A stretch of 64,000 nucleotides of DNA from Paenibacillus lupini (GCF_011761355.1 NZ_JAASRW010000003.1:1-64000); one strand, 5' to 3'. Shown: positions 44,835 to 55,095, counted from the stretch's first letter. The notes: generated by a model from the sequence alone, not told the origin. A program made the numbers and translations.

Positions 44835-46310
44835 CTACGAACGTGTCTGCTTCGCCATTTCTCGGGGATGGCGGCGGATTAATTCCTCCACGGCATCTCC
44901 GCGTCCTGTTTCCTGAAGCCGCTTGGTGTACTGGGGCAGGAAGCCCTTGGCATGGTAAGGCCCTCCTTCCTTAATGACCGTCCAGAGGGGATCGACGTCA
45001 TGCGGCATCGTTGCCATCATGTTGTCATGCCACTCATTCAACAGGTAAACAGCCTCTCGGCAAAGGTCTGGCCGATCCTTGGCTAAGTTATGCTGCTCAT
45101 GTGGATCTTCTGCCAAATGGAACAGCATCTCCTTATCGAACAAATGATAACCGTCGTGATAAGTGCGGATATACAGCCAGTCCCCGAAACGTACGCTGCG
45201 CTGGCAGACATGGGCACATTGTGAGACAACGAGATAATCCCTGCCGCTTTCTTCGCCGGTTTTTAGCACACTTGCGTAGCTGCTTCCGTCCCAGCTTGGC
45301 GCTGGAGCGCGGTCAAGCAGCTCAGCTATTGTAGGCGGAAGATCAAGATGATAATGCAGACCTTGGTCAACCGTTCCTTGCTGCATGCCCGGCCAACGAA
45401 TAATCATTGGGATGCGACAGGTTCCCTGATCCGCCGTTCCATGCTCGCCATAGATGCCAAGCTCGCCCATGTTCTCGCCATGATCAGCCGTGATGATGAT
45501 GACCAGATCCTCCATTACTCCTTTTTGCTCCAGGAGGTTAAAAATCGTGCCAATATTTTCGTCCATGTAACGAATACCGCAGTCGTATCCGTCGATCATG
45601 GTACGCAAGCCGTCCATCGATCGAATCTCCCCGGGATGGCGAGGATAGTCCGGTGATGTCTCGCTATTGTACATGTTGATTTCACTCGCGCTATGCGGTC
45701 CCACCTTGCGCATATGCCCGTCCAGCACTTCTTCGTTAATCCATGCTGGCAGCGGATCATTCTCGAACGGATTGCCGAAGGACGCCGGTGCCCGATAGGG
45801 TGTATGCGGATCCCAATAGTTGACGTAGAGCATCCAATTGTCTTCCGCTGCATTGCGCTCGATCCAGTCCAATACGACGGGGGTGACCGTTTCAGCGGAT
45901 TCTGATCCGCCTTGTCCAGTGTTGTGGATTTCGTTGAAGCCCGCGTAGAACGTCCATGCAGAGTGTCGTTCGCCAAATGGACTAACGAGCGCTGTCTTCA
46001 TGCCCGCCTGCCGGAAGAGCGCTGGGAAGCTCTCGGATGCCAGTCGGTCGCGGAATTGTCGCTCTGCTCCTTCATGTCGAACATCTGCGGCCGTTCCTCC
46101 ATGTCCCACGACGCCGTTATGAATGCCGAATCGGCCGGTCATCAGTGCTGTGCGGGACGGGAAGCAAGGTGCATCCGACGTGTAATAATTATCGAAGCGC
46201 ACGCCTTCGGCGGCAATTCGGTCGATGTTCGGAGAGGTATTCCGGCCGTAGCCGTAGCAGCCCAAATGGTCGGGCCTCGTCGAATCCAAATCCAGCAATA
46301 ACACTCTCAT
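44835..46310 (-). CDS. Sulfatase (formylglycine type)
   Basis: A 491-residue cytoplasmic alkaline-phosphatase-fold sulfatase. The active-site motif C49-F-P-S-R53 in DAPCFPSRTALMTGR is the Cys-type formylglycine site, which needs an FGE or anSME maturase encoded elsewhere. Metal ligands DLDSTRPDHLG near residues 7-17 and ADHGENMGELGIYGEHG are visible. ATG 46310 has AAAGGAG upstream. It is divergent from an AraC-type gene that probably controls it. It may remove sulfate from imported plant, algal or host glycans. Confidence 0.9.
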   Translation of the reverse strand: MRVLLLDLDSTRPDHLGCYGYGRNTSPNIDRIAAEGVRFDNYYTSDAPCFPSRTALMTGRFGIHNGVVGHGGTAADVRHEGAERQFRDRLASESFPALFRQAGMKTALVSPFGERHSAWTFYAGFNEIHNTGQGGSESAETVTPVVLDWIERNAAEDNWMLYVNYWDPHTPYRAPASFGNPFENDPLPAWINEEVLDGHMRKVGPHSASEINMYNSETSPDYPRHPGEIRSMDGLRTMIDGYDCGIRYMDENIGTIFNLLEQKGVMEDLVIIITADHGENMGELGIYGEHGTADQGTCRIPMIIRWPGMQQGTVDQGLHYHLDLPPTIAELLDRAPAPSWDGSSYASVLKTGEESGRDYLVVSQCAHVCQRSVRFGDWLYIRTYHDGYHLFDKEMLFHLAEDPHEQHNLAKDRPDLCREAVYLLNEWHDNMMATMPHDVDPLWTVIKEGGPYHAKGFLPQYTKRLQETGRGDAVEELIRRHPREMAKQTRS

Positions 46311-46467
46311 GCGCGTATCCGCTCCTTTTTCGATCAAGATTAGGAATAGGGTAGATATTTAGCAATATTATAGGTTTCGATTGCTCGGAGCGTCATGTAC
46401 AATTCAATTCAAGGATGTACATTTCTATTTTTGAATTTTTCATTGTGGGACGGAGGGTTATAGTAGG

Positions 46468-47268
46468 ATGCAATTGGTCAATGTACATTTCGATGATCGG
46501 ATTCCCGAGTGGGGTACACCGGAGGCCGTGCTTACGTATAACGTTCTTGTGCTTGTCATGGAAGGTAAGGTCAGGTATCGGATTAATGGGGAAGACCTGA
46601 TCGCCGAGCAGGGGGACCTGCTGTACATCCCGGCATCGACCCTTCGCCGAGGCGGAAATGACGAAGGAAGTACGCATCGCAAATATACCGTCTTGTTCAC
46701 ATTCGACCATAACGCCGCAACAGGCATTCCCCTTTTGGACCGCAGGCGGTTCATTCGTTTTCGGCTCGCAAACCTTGAATACGTCAAGCGGCGATTCGAG
46801 CGCCTTCATGAAGAGATGCGGAGCAGTGAACGTTTCCGCTCCTTCATTTGCCTTGGTATCGCGCAGGAGCTTATTGGCATTTTGTCGCGGGAGCTGGACA
46901 AGCCGGAAGTATTGCCGGGCAGAATGCAATTCGCGCAGACGCTAAGGCGTTATCTGCTTGAGCATTACCGTGAACCGATTGAGATTGACCAGCTGGCCGG
47001 GCTTATCCACCGCTCGCCTAACTATACGACAGCCTTGTTCAAAGAAGTGTTTGGGTATCCACCTATCCAGTTCATGCACCAATTGCGAGTGCGCGAAGCC
47101 TGCAATCTGCTGTTAGAATCCGATATGACCATCGCGGGCATTTCACAATACTTGGGCTATTATGATTCTTCTTACTTCTTCCGGATGTTCAAGAAACATA
47201 CCGATCTATCACCTGCAGACTTCATCGCCCGTGGACGCCAATCGGAGCTGTCGCAGCCGTTCGGATGA
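46468..47268 (+). CDS. AraC-family regulator with cupin domain
   Basis: A 266-residue activator. The N-terminal cupin sensor (about 10-90; RINGEDLIAEQGDLLYIPAS) precedes a double helix-turn-helix (about 155-262; IDQLAGLIHRSPNYTTALFK and YDSSYFFRMFKKHTDLSPAD). GGAGGG precedes the ATG. The divergent layout with the sulfatase suggests it senses a glycan signal and activates that gene. Confidence 0.92.
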   Translation: MQLVNVHFDDRIPEWGTPEAVLTYNVLVLVMEGKVRYRINGEDLIAEQGDLLYIPASTLRRGGNDEGSTHRKYTVLFTFDHNAATGIPLLDRRRFIRFRLANLEYVKRRFERLHEEMRSSERFRSFICLGIAQELIGILSRELDKPEVLPGRMQFAQTLRRYLLEHYREPIEIDQLAGLIHRSPNYTTALFKEVFGYPPIQFMHQLRVREACNLLLESDMTIAGISQYLGYYDSSYFFRMFKKHTDLSPADFIARGRQSELSQPFG

Positions 47269-47283
47269 TAATAGCAGCATACA

Positions 47284-47322
47284 CAAGGAGGACACTGCGT
47301 CATGCAGTGTCCTCCTTGCTCT
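47284..47322 (+). terminator. Terminator of the AraC gene
   Basis: A perfect 15-bp stem CAAGGAGGACACTGC / GCAGTGTCCTCCTTG with loop GTCAT. The T-tract is short. The stretch 47323-47466 shows no gene. Confidence 0.75.
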
Positions 47323-47466
47323 TACCACATCGGAATGTTTAAGTTCTTTAAAGCGATAAAGCGTAAAGGAAATCATTCCGATTGGCGATAAAAACTTCCG
47401 CTAAAACGCGGTCGCTCATCTTCGAAGTACTCCGATAGGAGTTTTTCTCATGAAATGACCATATAA

Positions 47467-47970
47467 CTACATGAGGATCGAGCGTACAACACTGTAGATC
47501 TTGGCATCGAGCAGTTGTCCATACGACACAAGGTCAGGCTGATGGAGCGCTCCGAGGAAGGAAGAAGGCCGGTCGAACGAAATAATAGCGCCATGCGGGC
47601 TGCCGTTATCGTACAGGGTGACGCGGAAAGGAACATACAGGCTGGCTCTCCGGTCAATGGATAGGATGGGCTCTGTGATGATCGGATTGCCTACCAAATA
47701 CAGCCGGCAGCGTTTTATGCCACCATGAAGCGATAGAAGTTCACCCTGATTCACTTCTGACATAATCATCAGCCCATGGGGGCCTTCCAATTGTTTGACA
47801 GCAGCTTCTACCTGCTCCCAAGTGACCTGATTTCCGATTCCAAAATCAGGTTCCCATCTTCCCATCTGCCGTTCGAATGCAGCAACAAGCGCGTCATAGC
47901 GAAGCCCCGTCGGGATATCTTCTCTTACAATCATGGCATAGCCAGCCGTTATCGGCTCCCCGTGTCTCAC
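47467..47970 (-). CDS. DUF302-like protein
   Basis: A 167-residue protein. The second half (about 85-155; RLYLVGNPIITEPILSIDRR, VTLYDNGS, AIISFDRPSSFLG) follows the DUF302 pattern of a two-stranded, ligand-binding fold seen in small stress or redox proteins. GTG 47970 has AAAGGAGG 8 bases upstream. It is monocistronic. Function is unknown. Confidence 0.6.
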   Translation of the reverse strand: MRHGEPITAGYAMIVREDIPTGLRYDALVAAFERQMGRWEPDFGIGNQVTWEQVEAAVKQLEGPHGLMIMSEVNQGELLSLHGGIKRCRLYLVGNPIITEPILSIDRRASLYVPFRVTLYDNGSPHGAIISFDRPSSFLGALHQPDLVSYGQLLDAKIYSVVRSILM

Positions 47971-48052
47971 ATCGCGATCCTCCTTTTAATATTCGGGTAA
48001 GGAGTCAGCAAATTAACTATATGAAGAAAGCAGCGAGGATATGACACTTGTA

Positions 48053-48907
48053 TCAAGAAAGACCAAGCAGCTTGAGGCCAAGCTGGACGCTCTTATGATC
48101 ATGCTGGTCCGTTAAATAGAGGGCGTATGCCTTGATGGACGGGATCTCAAACGCACAAGTCAGCTCGAATAAGGTCTGTGAATCGAGGTAAGGCTGTGCG
48201 ATAGAACGCGGCAGAAAACCAAACCCTGCTTCCTGCAGAAGCATCGTCAGCATAATAGTCGAATGGTCGGTTTCCAGCGAAGGGACATAGCCTGCACCTA
48301 CAATATCCGCGAACCATTCCGGAAAAGGGGCACCCCAAGCAAGATGGCAGTAATCTGGCGATAGAAAATCGGAGGCTGTAACTGGTGAAGTGTGCTGCGT
48401 CTTTGATATAAGGAGGATATCATCCTCAAATAGCAGCTGTTTGGTCACCTTCGGATGATCTGGCGGATCAAACTTGATAGATAGGTGGACGATCCCGTCG
48501 AGCAGCAGATCACGAATCATATAGCTGGGATCAATATTGCTTAGAAACTTGACCGCTACCTGCGGATTCTCTCGTTTAAAGGCGAGAATATGAGGCAGAT
48601 AGCGGTAATGCCAGACTGACCCCGGACCGCTTAAGATGAGCGAATGCTCGAAAATGTCGGACAACATCAGCTTGCTTTCCTCGGATAGCCTCAGCATCCG
48701 TTCGGCATAGGGATAGAAGGCAATACCCGCCTGCGTCAAGCTGACATTACGGTTGTCGCGCTCGAACAATTCTTTGCCGACAGAAGCTTCCAGAGCCTTG
48801 ATTCGTGAGGTAATGGCCGATTGAGAAATATGAAGATGCTCGGCGGCTTTGGTGAAGTTGAGAATTTGAGCGATAGCGATAAATGCTTCAAGTTGAGAAG
48901 AGTCCAT
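48053..48907 (-). CDS. LysR-family regulator
   Basis: A 284-residue LTTR with the canonical N-terminal motif FTKAAEHLHISQSAITSRIK and EASVGKELFERDNRNVSLT linker. The effector domain runs from about 90 to 284. It is divergent from a GNAT acetyltransferase across 130 bp, so that gene is a candidate target. Confidence 0.93.
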   Translation of the reverse strand: MDSSQLEAFIAIAQILNFTKAAEHLHISQSAITSRIKALEASVGKELFERDNRNVSLTQAGIAFYPYAERMLRLSEESKLMLSDIFEHSLILSGPGSVWHYRYLPHILAFKRENPQVAVKFLSNIDPSYMIRDLLLDGIVHLSIKFDPPDHPKVTKQLLFEDDILLISKTQHTSPVTASDFLSPDYCHLAWGAPFPEWFADIVGAGYVPSLETDHSTIMLTMLLQEAGFGFLPRSIAQPYLDSQTLFELTCAFEIPSIKAYALYLTDQHDHKSVQLGLKLLGLS

Positions 48908-49037
48908 TTCTTAACGCCCTTTCATTATCGAAAATTTCAATTATAGTAACATATATTATTCGTTATACAAATGATCAATATGCTTCTATGATAGGGCTAT
49001 AAAGTTTGGAGCACACTTCAAGATGGAGGGAATCAAC

Positions 49038-49550
49038 ATGAATCAATCGGTTATTATCGAACAATTATCATCGATAGATACCTATATAGAAGAGCTTTCG
49101 GAGCTGCTAATTGAGGTGGTGGAGGATGGAGCATCTATCGGTTTTTTGCCGCCTTTAAGCAGGGAAGAGGCGGAGAATTACTGGAGAAATGTTCCGAGTT
49201 CTGATGTTGTACTCTTAGTTGCAAAAGTTGACGGCCATATCGCGGGAACCGTTCAGCTCCAGCTATGCGGCAAAGCTAACGGCTCTCATCGTGCAGAAAT
49301 CGCCAAGCTGATGACCCATCAGAACTTTCGGCGCAGAGGAATTGGCCGAGTGTTGATGGAGATGGCAGAAGGGATTGCCCGGAAGGAGAACCGGTCACTG
49401 CTGGTGCTGGATACAAGGGAAGGGGATTCATCGAACCTGCTCTATACTTCCGTTGGATACCTTTTAGCTGGTAAAATCCCTAACTTTGCGAGATCGGCGG
49501 ACGGCGGATTGGATGCTACGATGATTTATTATAAGATTATTTCTGAATAG
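49038..49550 (+). CDS. GNAT acetyltransferase
   Basis: A 170-residue acetyltransferase. Motif A for acetyl-CoA is RRRGIGRVLMEMAEGIAR (R-x-x-G-x-G/A form), preceded by the strand AEIAKLMTHQNF and followed by LLVLDTREGDSSNLLYTSVG. ATG 49038 has GGAGGG upstream. Likely acetylates a small amine or aminoglycoside-like acceptor; not specified by sequence. Confidence 0.9.
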   Translation: MNQSVIIEQLSSIDTYIEELSELLIEVVEDGASIGFLPPLSREEAENYWRNVPSSDVVLLVAKVDGHIAGTVQLQLCGKANGSHRAEIAKLMTHQNFRRRGIGRVLMEMAEGIARKENRSLLVLDTREGDSSNLLYTSVGYLLAGKIPNFARSADGGLDATMIYYKIISE

Positions 49551-49552
49551 TC

Positions 49553-49590
49553 AAAAACCCGGTCTCCTTTTATAAGGACGCCGGGTTTTT
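49553..49590. terminator. Bidirectional terminator
   Basis: AAAAACCCGG / CCGGGTTTTT between the convergent GNAT and membrane-protein genes. Confidence 0.85.
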
Positions 49591-50049
49591 GCGTTTGCCG
49601 CCGGGCTTCCAGACGGACAGAATGTACATCACAACAATTGAAATGGTCTGCAAAGCAATACCAATCATTAACCAGGTATGATGCACCGTTAAGGTGCCAT
49701 GATCCAATCCGCGGAGAGTCCATTCGTACATTCCGATAAGGCCGATTCCGATAGCTAGCAAGGTTAGTACTTCTTTGGCAATAATCCAGTAATAGCGGAA
49801 CAGCCCCCAGGAGGTCATCACCGACAGCATAATACCGGTTATGGTCGTCCCGATCGTCGAGGCTCGTACACTTGTATCCGCCAGCAGATGCATAATCGTG
49901 TAACAGGACTGCAGTACATCAGCGTCATCTGTCACAGATGCTGTTAAGCCTAGAATAATAAAGGCAACTTGCACACCCAGCATGATCGCCGCAAAAATAA
50001 TATGAAGGAGCAATAAAATCCGACGCTGCTGCAAAGTGATCTTTTTCAA
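49570..50049 (-). CDS. Four-span membrane protein (DUF2269-like)
   Basis: A 159-residue protein with four hydrophobic segments (about 13-33, 66-86, 90-108 and 125-145) and a basic C-terminal tail. The HIIFAAIMLGVQ start and the short charged loops resemble DUF2269-type small membrane proteins. The start is TTG 50049 with AAGGAGG 8 bases upstream. It lies 32 bp behind the response regulator gene and may be the output or a partner of that system. A copy of the CTTTGTAAGCATT leader motif precedes it. Confidence 0.62.
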   Translation of the reverse strand: MKKITLQQRRILLLLHIIFAAIMLGVQVAFIILGLTASVTDDADVLQSCYTIMHLLADTSVRASTIGTTITGIMLSVMTSWGLFRYYWIIAKEVLTLLAIGIGLIGMYEWTLRGLDHGTLTVHHTWLMIGIALQTISIVVMYILSVWKPGGKRKNPASL

Positions 50050-50081
50050 AACAGGAGCCTCCTTACTTTGTAAGCATTGAC

Positions 50082-50777
50082 TTAAATGTTAAAGCGGTAT
50101 CCAACGCCCCAGATCGTCTCGACGTATTGAGGCTTGGACGGATCACGTTCGATCTTTTCCCGCAGCTTGCTGATATGGACAGTTACTGTCGCATGATCGC
50201 TGCCAATAGCGTCCATGCCCCAAATACGCTCGAACAGATCTTCCTTGCGGAATACCCGGTTCGGATTGGTCACGAGAAAGAGAAGCAGGTCGAATTCTTT
50301 TGCGGTAAAAGAAACCTCCTGTTCATTCACAAACACTCGCCGGGCTTGTTTGTCGATGCGGATTCCGCTTAGCTGCAGCTCGTCCTTACGCCATTCTCCT
50401 TGTCCAACTAACCGATCATACCTCGATAGGTGGGCTTTCACGCGGGCTACCAGCTCACCTAGTCCAAACGGTTTCAAAATATAATCATCGGCTCCAAGTC
50501 CAAAGCCTCGAATTTTATCAATCTCCTCTTTCTTGGCCGAGACAATCAGAATGGGGACATTACTTGCCTCTCGGATCCGCCGGCATACCTCAAAGCCGTC
50601 CATCGATGGGAGCATCAGATCAAGAAGGATAAGATCATACCCGCCTTGCAGGGCCATCTCGAGTCCCAGATCACCACGCTCTGCAATAGATATATCAAAA
50701 CCATGAGCATGCAGATAATCCTTCTGCACCTCAGCAATAACCGGATCATCTTCAATGATTAAGATTCGTTTCATCAT
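50082..50777 (-). CDS. OmpR-family response regulator
   Basis: A 231-residue regulator. Receiver domain with E9-D10-D11 and phospho-acceptor D53 (LLDLMLPSMDG), KP at 102-103 (YILKPFG), then a C-terminal winged helix (about 130-230) ending TVHISKLREKIERDPSKPQ and YVETIWGVGYRF. It overlaps its kinase gene by 4 bases. The two most likely regulate the adjacent membrane-protein gene or an envelope-stress response. Confidence 0.94.
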   Translation of the reverse strand: MMKRILIIEDDPVIAEVQKDYLHAHGFDISIAERGDLGLEMALQGGYDLILLDLMLPSMDGFEVCRRIREASNVPILIVSAKKEEIDKIRGFGLGADDYILKPFGLGELVARVKAHLSRYDRLVGQGEWRKDELQLSGIRIDKQARRVFVNEQEVSFTAKEFDLLLFLVTNPNRVFRKEDLFERIWGMDAIGSDHATVTVHISKLREKIERDPSKPQYVETIWGVGYRFNI

Positions 50778-52270
50778 AAGCCTCCTTCTGTAGCAGGGGG
50801 GAATCGAAGCAGAATAGTCGTTCCTTCGCCGTTACAACTTGCTGCCTCCACTGTCCCGCCATGTGCTTCTATAATTTGCTTCACAATGGCTAAGCCAAGT
50901 CCACTGTTGCCTTTACCTGGGCTGCGAGAGGATTCTGCCCGGAAGAACCGGTCGAACACGCGGGGCAAAGCGTCCTCGGGAATGCCTTCGCCATTATCTT
51001 GGAACTCAAGAACAATCATGCCGTCAGCCTGTTGGCCGAGTACGAATTGAATGCTCTTAGGTTCAGTCTTCATATGCTGGAGGCTGTTATCTACCAGATT
51101 CATCAAGACCCGGTGCAGCTTCTGACGGTCAGATTGGATCATCACAGACTCAGACTCGGATCTACAGATGCCAAGCGACAGCGATACCTGAACACCACTT
51201 AAGCGAGGATCATGCCTTAATTCCTTGACCATCTGGTCGAGGTATAAGGTTAAATCAACCGATTCCCAGTGGAAAGGCAGCTTGCCGGTATCGAGGGTCG
51301 AATAGAGCTGCAGCTCCTCAATCATCCGGTTCATCTCGGTTGTTTTGCCAGCAATCATCTGCACATACTTCTGCCGCTTCTCTTCTGTATCGGCAATGCC
51401 GTCGCGAAGACATTCTGTGCAGCCTTGGATGGCTGTTATGGGTGTCTTCAGATCATGAGAGATATTGGCCAGCAGCTCTTTACGATTCTGTTCGAGCTGA
51501 AGCTGGGCGCCAATGGATGACCGCAAGCGTACGCGCATCTCTTCGAATGCAGATCCAAGCTGTCCAATTTCATCTTGTCTTCGAAGCTTCACGGCATGAT
51601 CCAGGTCACCTTCGCGAATCCGACCCGCTGCCTCTTGCAAGGCGTACAGCGGTTTAATGATGCTGCGAGAAACGAGATAAGTCAGCAGGCCATTGGTTAG
51701 AGCAAGCGCCGCTAGAAGAGTGAGCAATACGAGTGGAAACAGCCGTTTGAAGAAATTAGCAACCGGGTCCATATCAGTCACAATAATGAGCATGCCGATC
51801 GTTCCATCAGGGCTTGTATAGGGAATTGCTTCCCATTCATCGCCACTTGGCGGGCCGGGATGATTAGTCTCCTGGCGGGTTGCTCCTTTGCGGACTTGGC
51901 TCAGAATAGCAGCTGCGGATAATCCGGGTGAGGCGTAGGTGGCTTCCTCGTTATGAACAACGATAATACCGGACTCTACCTGCTCAAGCTCGGCTTCTGT
52001 GTTTTTAAGGAAAGTGGGATCGGAGAGCAGCTTTGGATCATACTGCGCCACGAATTTTAATCCGGATGACAGCTCGGTACGACCCATGAACAGATCACGA
52101 ATCGATGAGAATGGAAAAGCATGTTCGAACTTATTATCACCGCCGCCGGCTCCCGGCATGTTGTCTTTTATAATCAGATTTCCTAGCAGCGCGAACGTCA
52201 GGCCAAACATTAAAACCGGAACAGCGACCATCGCGGCATAGGACAGAATCAGCTTTTTTCGAATCGACAT
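50774..52270 (-). CDS. Sensor histidine kinase with HAMP
   Basis: A 498-residue membrane kinase. Span 1 near 10-32, an extracellular domain of about 135 residues with a Gly/Pro-rich stretch, span 2 near 168-192, then HAMP. The His box NISHDLKTPITAIQG carries phospho-acceptor H272, and ATP-binding boxes NLVDNSLQH, DNGEGIPEDALPRVFDRFF and GNSGLGLAIVKQI follow. ATG 52270 has GAGGTG 10 bases upstream; an open frame to 52333 is not supported. It is the partner of the OmpR-type regulator. Confidence 0.92.
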   Translation of the reverse strand: MSIRKKLILSYAAMVAVPVLMFGLTFALLGNLIIKDNMPGAGGGDNKFEHAFPFSSIRDLFMGRTELSSGLKFVAQYDPKLLSDPTFLKNTEAELEQVESGIIVVHNEEATYASPGLSAAAILSQVRKGATRQETNHPGPPSGDEWEAIPYTSPDGTIGMLIIVTDMDPVANFFKRLFPLVLLTLLAALALTNGLLTYLVSRSIIKPLYALQEAAGRIREGDLDHAVKLRRQDEIGQLGSAFEEMRVRLRSSIGAQLQLEQNRKELLANISHDLKTPITAIQGCTECLRDGIADTEEKRQKYVQMIAGKTTEMNRMIEELQLYSTLDTGKLPFHWESVDLTLYLDQMVKELRHDPRLSGVQVSLSLGICRSESESVMIQSDRQKLHRVLMNLVDNSLQHMKTEPKSIQFVLGQQADGMIVLEFQDNGEGIPEDALPRVFDRFFRAESSRSPGKGNSGLGLAIVKQIIEAHGGTVEAASCNGEGTTILLRFPPATEGGL

Positions 52271-52540
52271 GTTCGTAAAGCACCTCATTTCTCTTCCATT
52301 GTAGCGTGTGCATTCAAATATTCCGTAAACCAAATCTAAAAAAAGTATAAAGCATCAGAATAACTCTATAGGATAAGACTGAATTTCTATAAAATAAGTC
52401 TGAAAAAAGTATAAATAACTGAGGTATCATTCGTGTATATACTCCGTTATACTACATTTAAATACACTATTTTCACGAAAAAGCAAGAATCATATACGTT
52501 AGGGAACTAGTTAATGGCCCTTATATTTAGGAGGATTCTA

Positions 52541-55075
52541 ATGAGTGAGTTGAAGTGGCAAATTTCGAACTGGGCTTTTAAAAATAGGGATGAGCAAGAG
52601 TGGAGACCGGCATTTGTGCCCGGCTGTGTGCATACGGACCTGCTTAAGAATGAGCTCATTCCCGATCCGTTTGTTGGGACAAACGAGAAGGACCTGCAAT
52701 GGATTGATAAGAAAGTATGGGAATATGAATCCGTATTTGACGTATCGGCTGAGCTGCTTAGCCATTCCCGGCTGGAGCTGGTTTTTGAAGGCCTCGACAC
52801 GTATGCCGACGTTTATTTGAATGATGTATCGATTCTGTCAGCTGATAATATGTTCCGGACTTGGACAGTTGATGTTAAGCCTTATGTTCGTGAAGAAGGT
52901 AACCGTCTGTTTATTCGCTTCCGTTCCCCAATCGAAGAGGGATTAGCTAGGCTGGATGCGTATGGCCCGATTCTTCCGGCATCTAATGATGACTCTGTAA
53001 CTGGCGGTTTAGAAGACAAAAAAGTAAGCGTATTCTCGCGCAAAGCGCCTTATCATTATGGCTGGGACTGGGGTCCACGGTTTGTAACGAGTGGCATTAG
53101 CAAGCCTGTATATTTAAGAGGCTGGAGTGGGGCAAGAATCTCTGACTTGTATATTCGCCAGGATGAGATCTCGGCAGCAGAGGCTAAAGTGACAGCCCTT
53201 CTGGAGATTGAATCAGAAGCAGGAGGCGAGTTCGAGCTTCGTCTGAGTACGGCTGGCCAGGAGTGGACAAGCCAGGTTGTGTTAGAGCAAGGTATACAAG
53301 TCATTCCTGTGCCGCTTACCATTGAGCAGCCTAAGCTGTGGTGGTCACGTGGTCTTGGTGATCCTAATTTGTATACGTTTACTTCAGATCTCTCGCAAGG
53401 AGAGACGGCAGTGGCGACTGCCTCGGTTACGACTGGCCTTCGTTCCATTAAGCTCATTCGCAAGCCGGATGAGAAGGGGTCAACCTTTTATTTTGAAGTA
53501 AACGGTATCCCTGTATTTGCGAAGGGCGCTAACCATATTCCAAACGACAGCTTCTTCAGCGAAGTAACGCCTGAGCGTTACCGCCATGAGATTGCGAGCG
53601 CAATCGAATCCAACTTTAATATGCTTCGTATATGGGGCGGGGGAATCTACGAGCAGGATATTTTCTACGAGCTGTGTAACGAGAACGGTATTCTTGTCTG
53701 GCAGGACTTTATGTTTGCCTGCAGTATGTATCCCGGGGACGAAGCTTTCTTAAGCAGCGTGCGGGCGGAAGCTGAGGACAACGTACGGCATCTGCGTAAT
53801 CATCCAAGTATCGCGCTGTGGTGCGGAAATAATGAGATCGATACGGCTTGGTCGCAATATGTGGAAGATGGCGGCTGGGGCTGGAAAAAGCTATATACGA
53901 GCGAGCAGCGGGAACGGATCTGGGCAGATTATGAGGCGGTGTTCCATCAGCTTCTGCCGGAGGTTGTAGAGGCAATGGCACCGGACATCGCTTATTGGCC
54001 ATCTTCCCCTATGCAGAGTGTAACAGGCAATGCCGATCAGCATGCTACGAACAACTCTTCTCACGGCGATATTCATTACTGGGCTGTGTGGCATGCGCAG
54101 GAGCCATTCGAGCAGTACAACCACAATATCGGGCGCTTCATGAGCGAATACGGCTTCCAATCGTTCCCGGAATATAAGACCGTACGTGCTTATGCGGAAG
54201 AAAAGGATATGGCGCTGGATTCTGAGGTGATGCTGCATCACCAGAAGAATGGCAGAGGTAACTTCCTGATCAAGGATTATGCGGACCGTTATATGAAGGA
54301 TTCGAAGGATTTCCCTTCTTTCCTTTATATCAGCCAGGTGCTGCAGGCCGAAGCGATGAAGCAGGCTATCGAAGCTCACCGCCGGAGTATGGACTATTGT
54401 ATGGGATCGTTATATTGGCAGCTTAATGACTGCTGGCCGGTTGCTTCCTGGGCAAGCATGGATTACTACGGCCGGTGGAAGGCAGCACAATACCTGATCA
54501 TGAATAGCTTCGAGGATCTATTGCTGTCGATTGACCAAGTGGATAATACGGTTAATTTCCACGTTGTTTCGGATCTTGGGGAGTCCGTAGAAGGTACGCT
54601 GGAGTGGAGCTTGTATACTTTTGACGGGGAGCTGCTGAAGCAGGATTCCGTTGCTCTTGCGGTGTCGCCGCGTACGGCTTTAGTCGCGTTATCGTTAACG
54701 ACTGATGAGCTGGGCTCTTACGATCCGAGCCGCACCGTATTGGTTGGACGCATTGTGAAGGCAGACCAGGAGCTCGCGCGTTCGGAGCATTATTTTGTTT
54801 ATACAAGACAGCTTGACCTTATTGATCCTGAGATTACAGTTGAGGCCGTAGAAGGAAGTAGGGGATCGGCATTTGTATTGACGGCAAAACATCTGGCTAA
54901 GCATGTATGGGTTCAAGCGGAGGAAGAAGGCATCTTCACGGATAACTTCTTCGATCTGATTCCAGGCATTCCGGTCACTGTTCAGTTCAAGCAGAGAACG
55001 GCGGATCGCATTGAATTTGTTCCTGCTGTACCGGGCTTGGTTGCTGTGCAATCGATGTTTAACTACGCGAAATAA
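52541..55075 (+). CDS. GH2 beta-mannosidase
   Basis: An 844-residue cytoplasmic glycosidase. It removes terminal beta-D-mannose from manno-oligosaccharides. Sandwich domains at about 1-280 flank the TIM barrel (about 300-650), which has acid/base E432 in WCGNNEID and nucleophile E536 in SEYGFQSFPE; the motif MLRIWGGGIYEQD is typical of the beta-mannosidase subgroup. ATG 52541 has AGGAGG 6 bases upstream. Together with GH3, xylanase and the transporter it fits plant-polysaccharide use. The upstream region 52330-52450 has two AAAAAAGTATAAA copies of unknown meaning. Confidence 0.94.
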   Translation: MSELKWQISNWAFKNRDEQEWRPAFVPGCVHTDLLKNELIPDPFVGTNEKDLQWIDKKVWEYESVFDVSAELLSHSRLELVFEGLDTYADVYLNDVSILSADNMFRTWTVDVKPYVREEGNRLFIRFRSPIEEGLARLDAYGPILPASNDDSVTGGLEDKKVSVFSRKAPYHYGWDWGPRFVTSGISKPVYLRGWSGARISDLYIRQDEISAAEAKVTALLEIESEAGGEFELRLSTAGQEWTSQVVLEQGIQVIPVPLTIEQPKLWWSRGLGDPNLYTFTSDLSQGETAVATASVTTGLRSIKLIRKPDEKGSTFYFEVNGIPVFAKGANHIPNDSFFSEVTPERYRHEIASAIESNFNMLRIWGGGIYEQDIFYELCNENGILVWQDFMFACSMYPGDEAFLSSVRAEAEDNVRHLRNHPSIALWCGNNEIDTAWSQYVEDGGWGWKKLYTSEQRERIWADYEAVFHQLLPEVVEAMAPDIAYWPSSPMQSVTGNADQHATNNSSHGDIHYWAVWHAQEPFEQYNHNIGRFMSEYGFQSFPEYKTVRAYAEEKDMALDSEVMLHHQKNGRGNFLIKDYADRYMKDSKDFPSFLYISQVLQAEAMKQAIEAHRRSMDYCMGSLYWQLNDCWPVASWASMDYYGRWKAAQYLIMNSFEDLLLSIDQVDNTVNFHVVSDLGESVEGTLEWSLYTFDGELLKQDSVALAVSPRTALVALSLTTDELGSYDPSRTVLVGRIVKADQELARSEHYFVYTRQLDLIDPEITVEAVEGSRGSAFVLTAKHLAKHVWVQAEEEGIFTDNFFDLIPGIPVTVQFKQRTADRIEFVPAVPGLVAVQSMFNYAK

Positions 55076-55095
55076 CAGACGAATCTGATACTAGG

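Noticed and set aside
52330..52450. AT-rich direct repeats AAAAAAGTATAAA and ATAAGACTGAA/ATAAGTCTGAA upstream of the beta-mannosidase as an operator
   Set aside because: They are short and low in complexity; no regulator consensus matches, so they are only mentioned with the gene.
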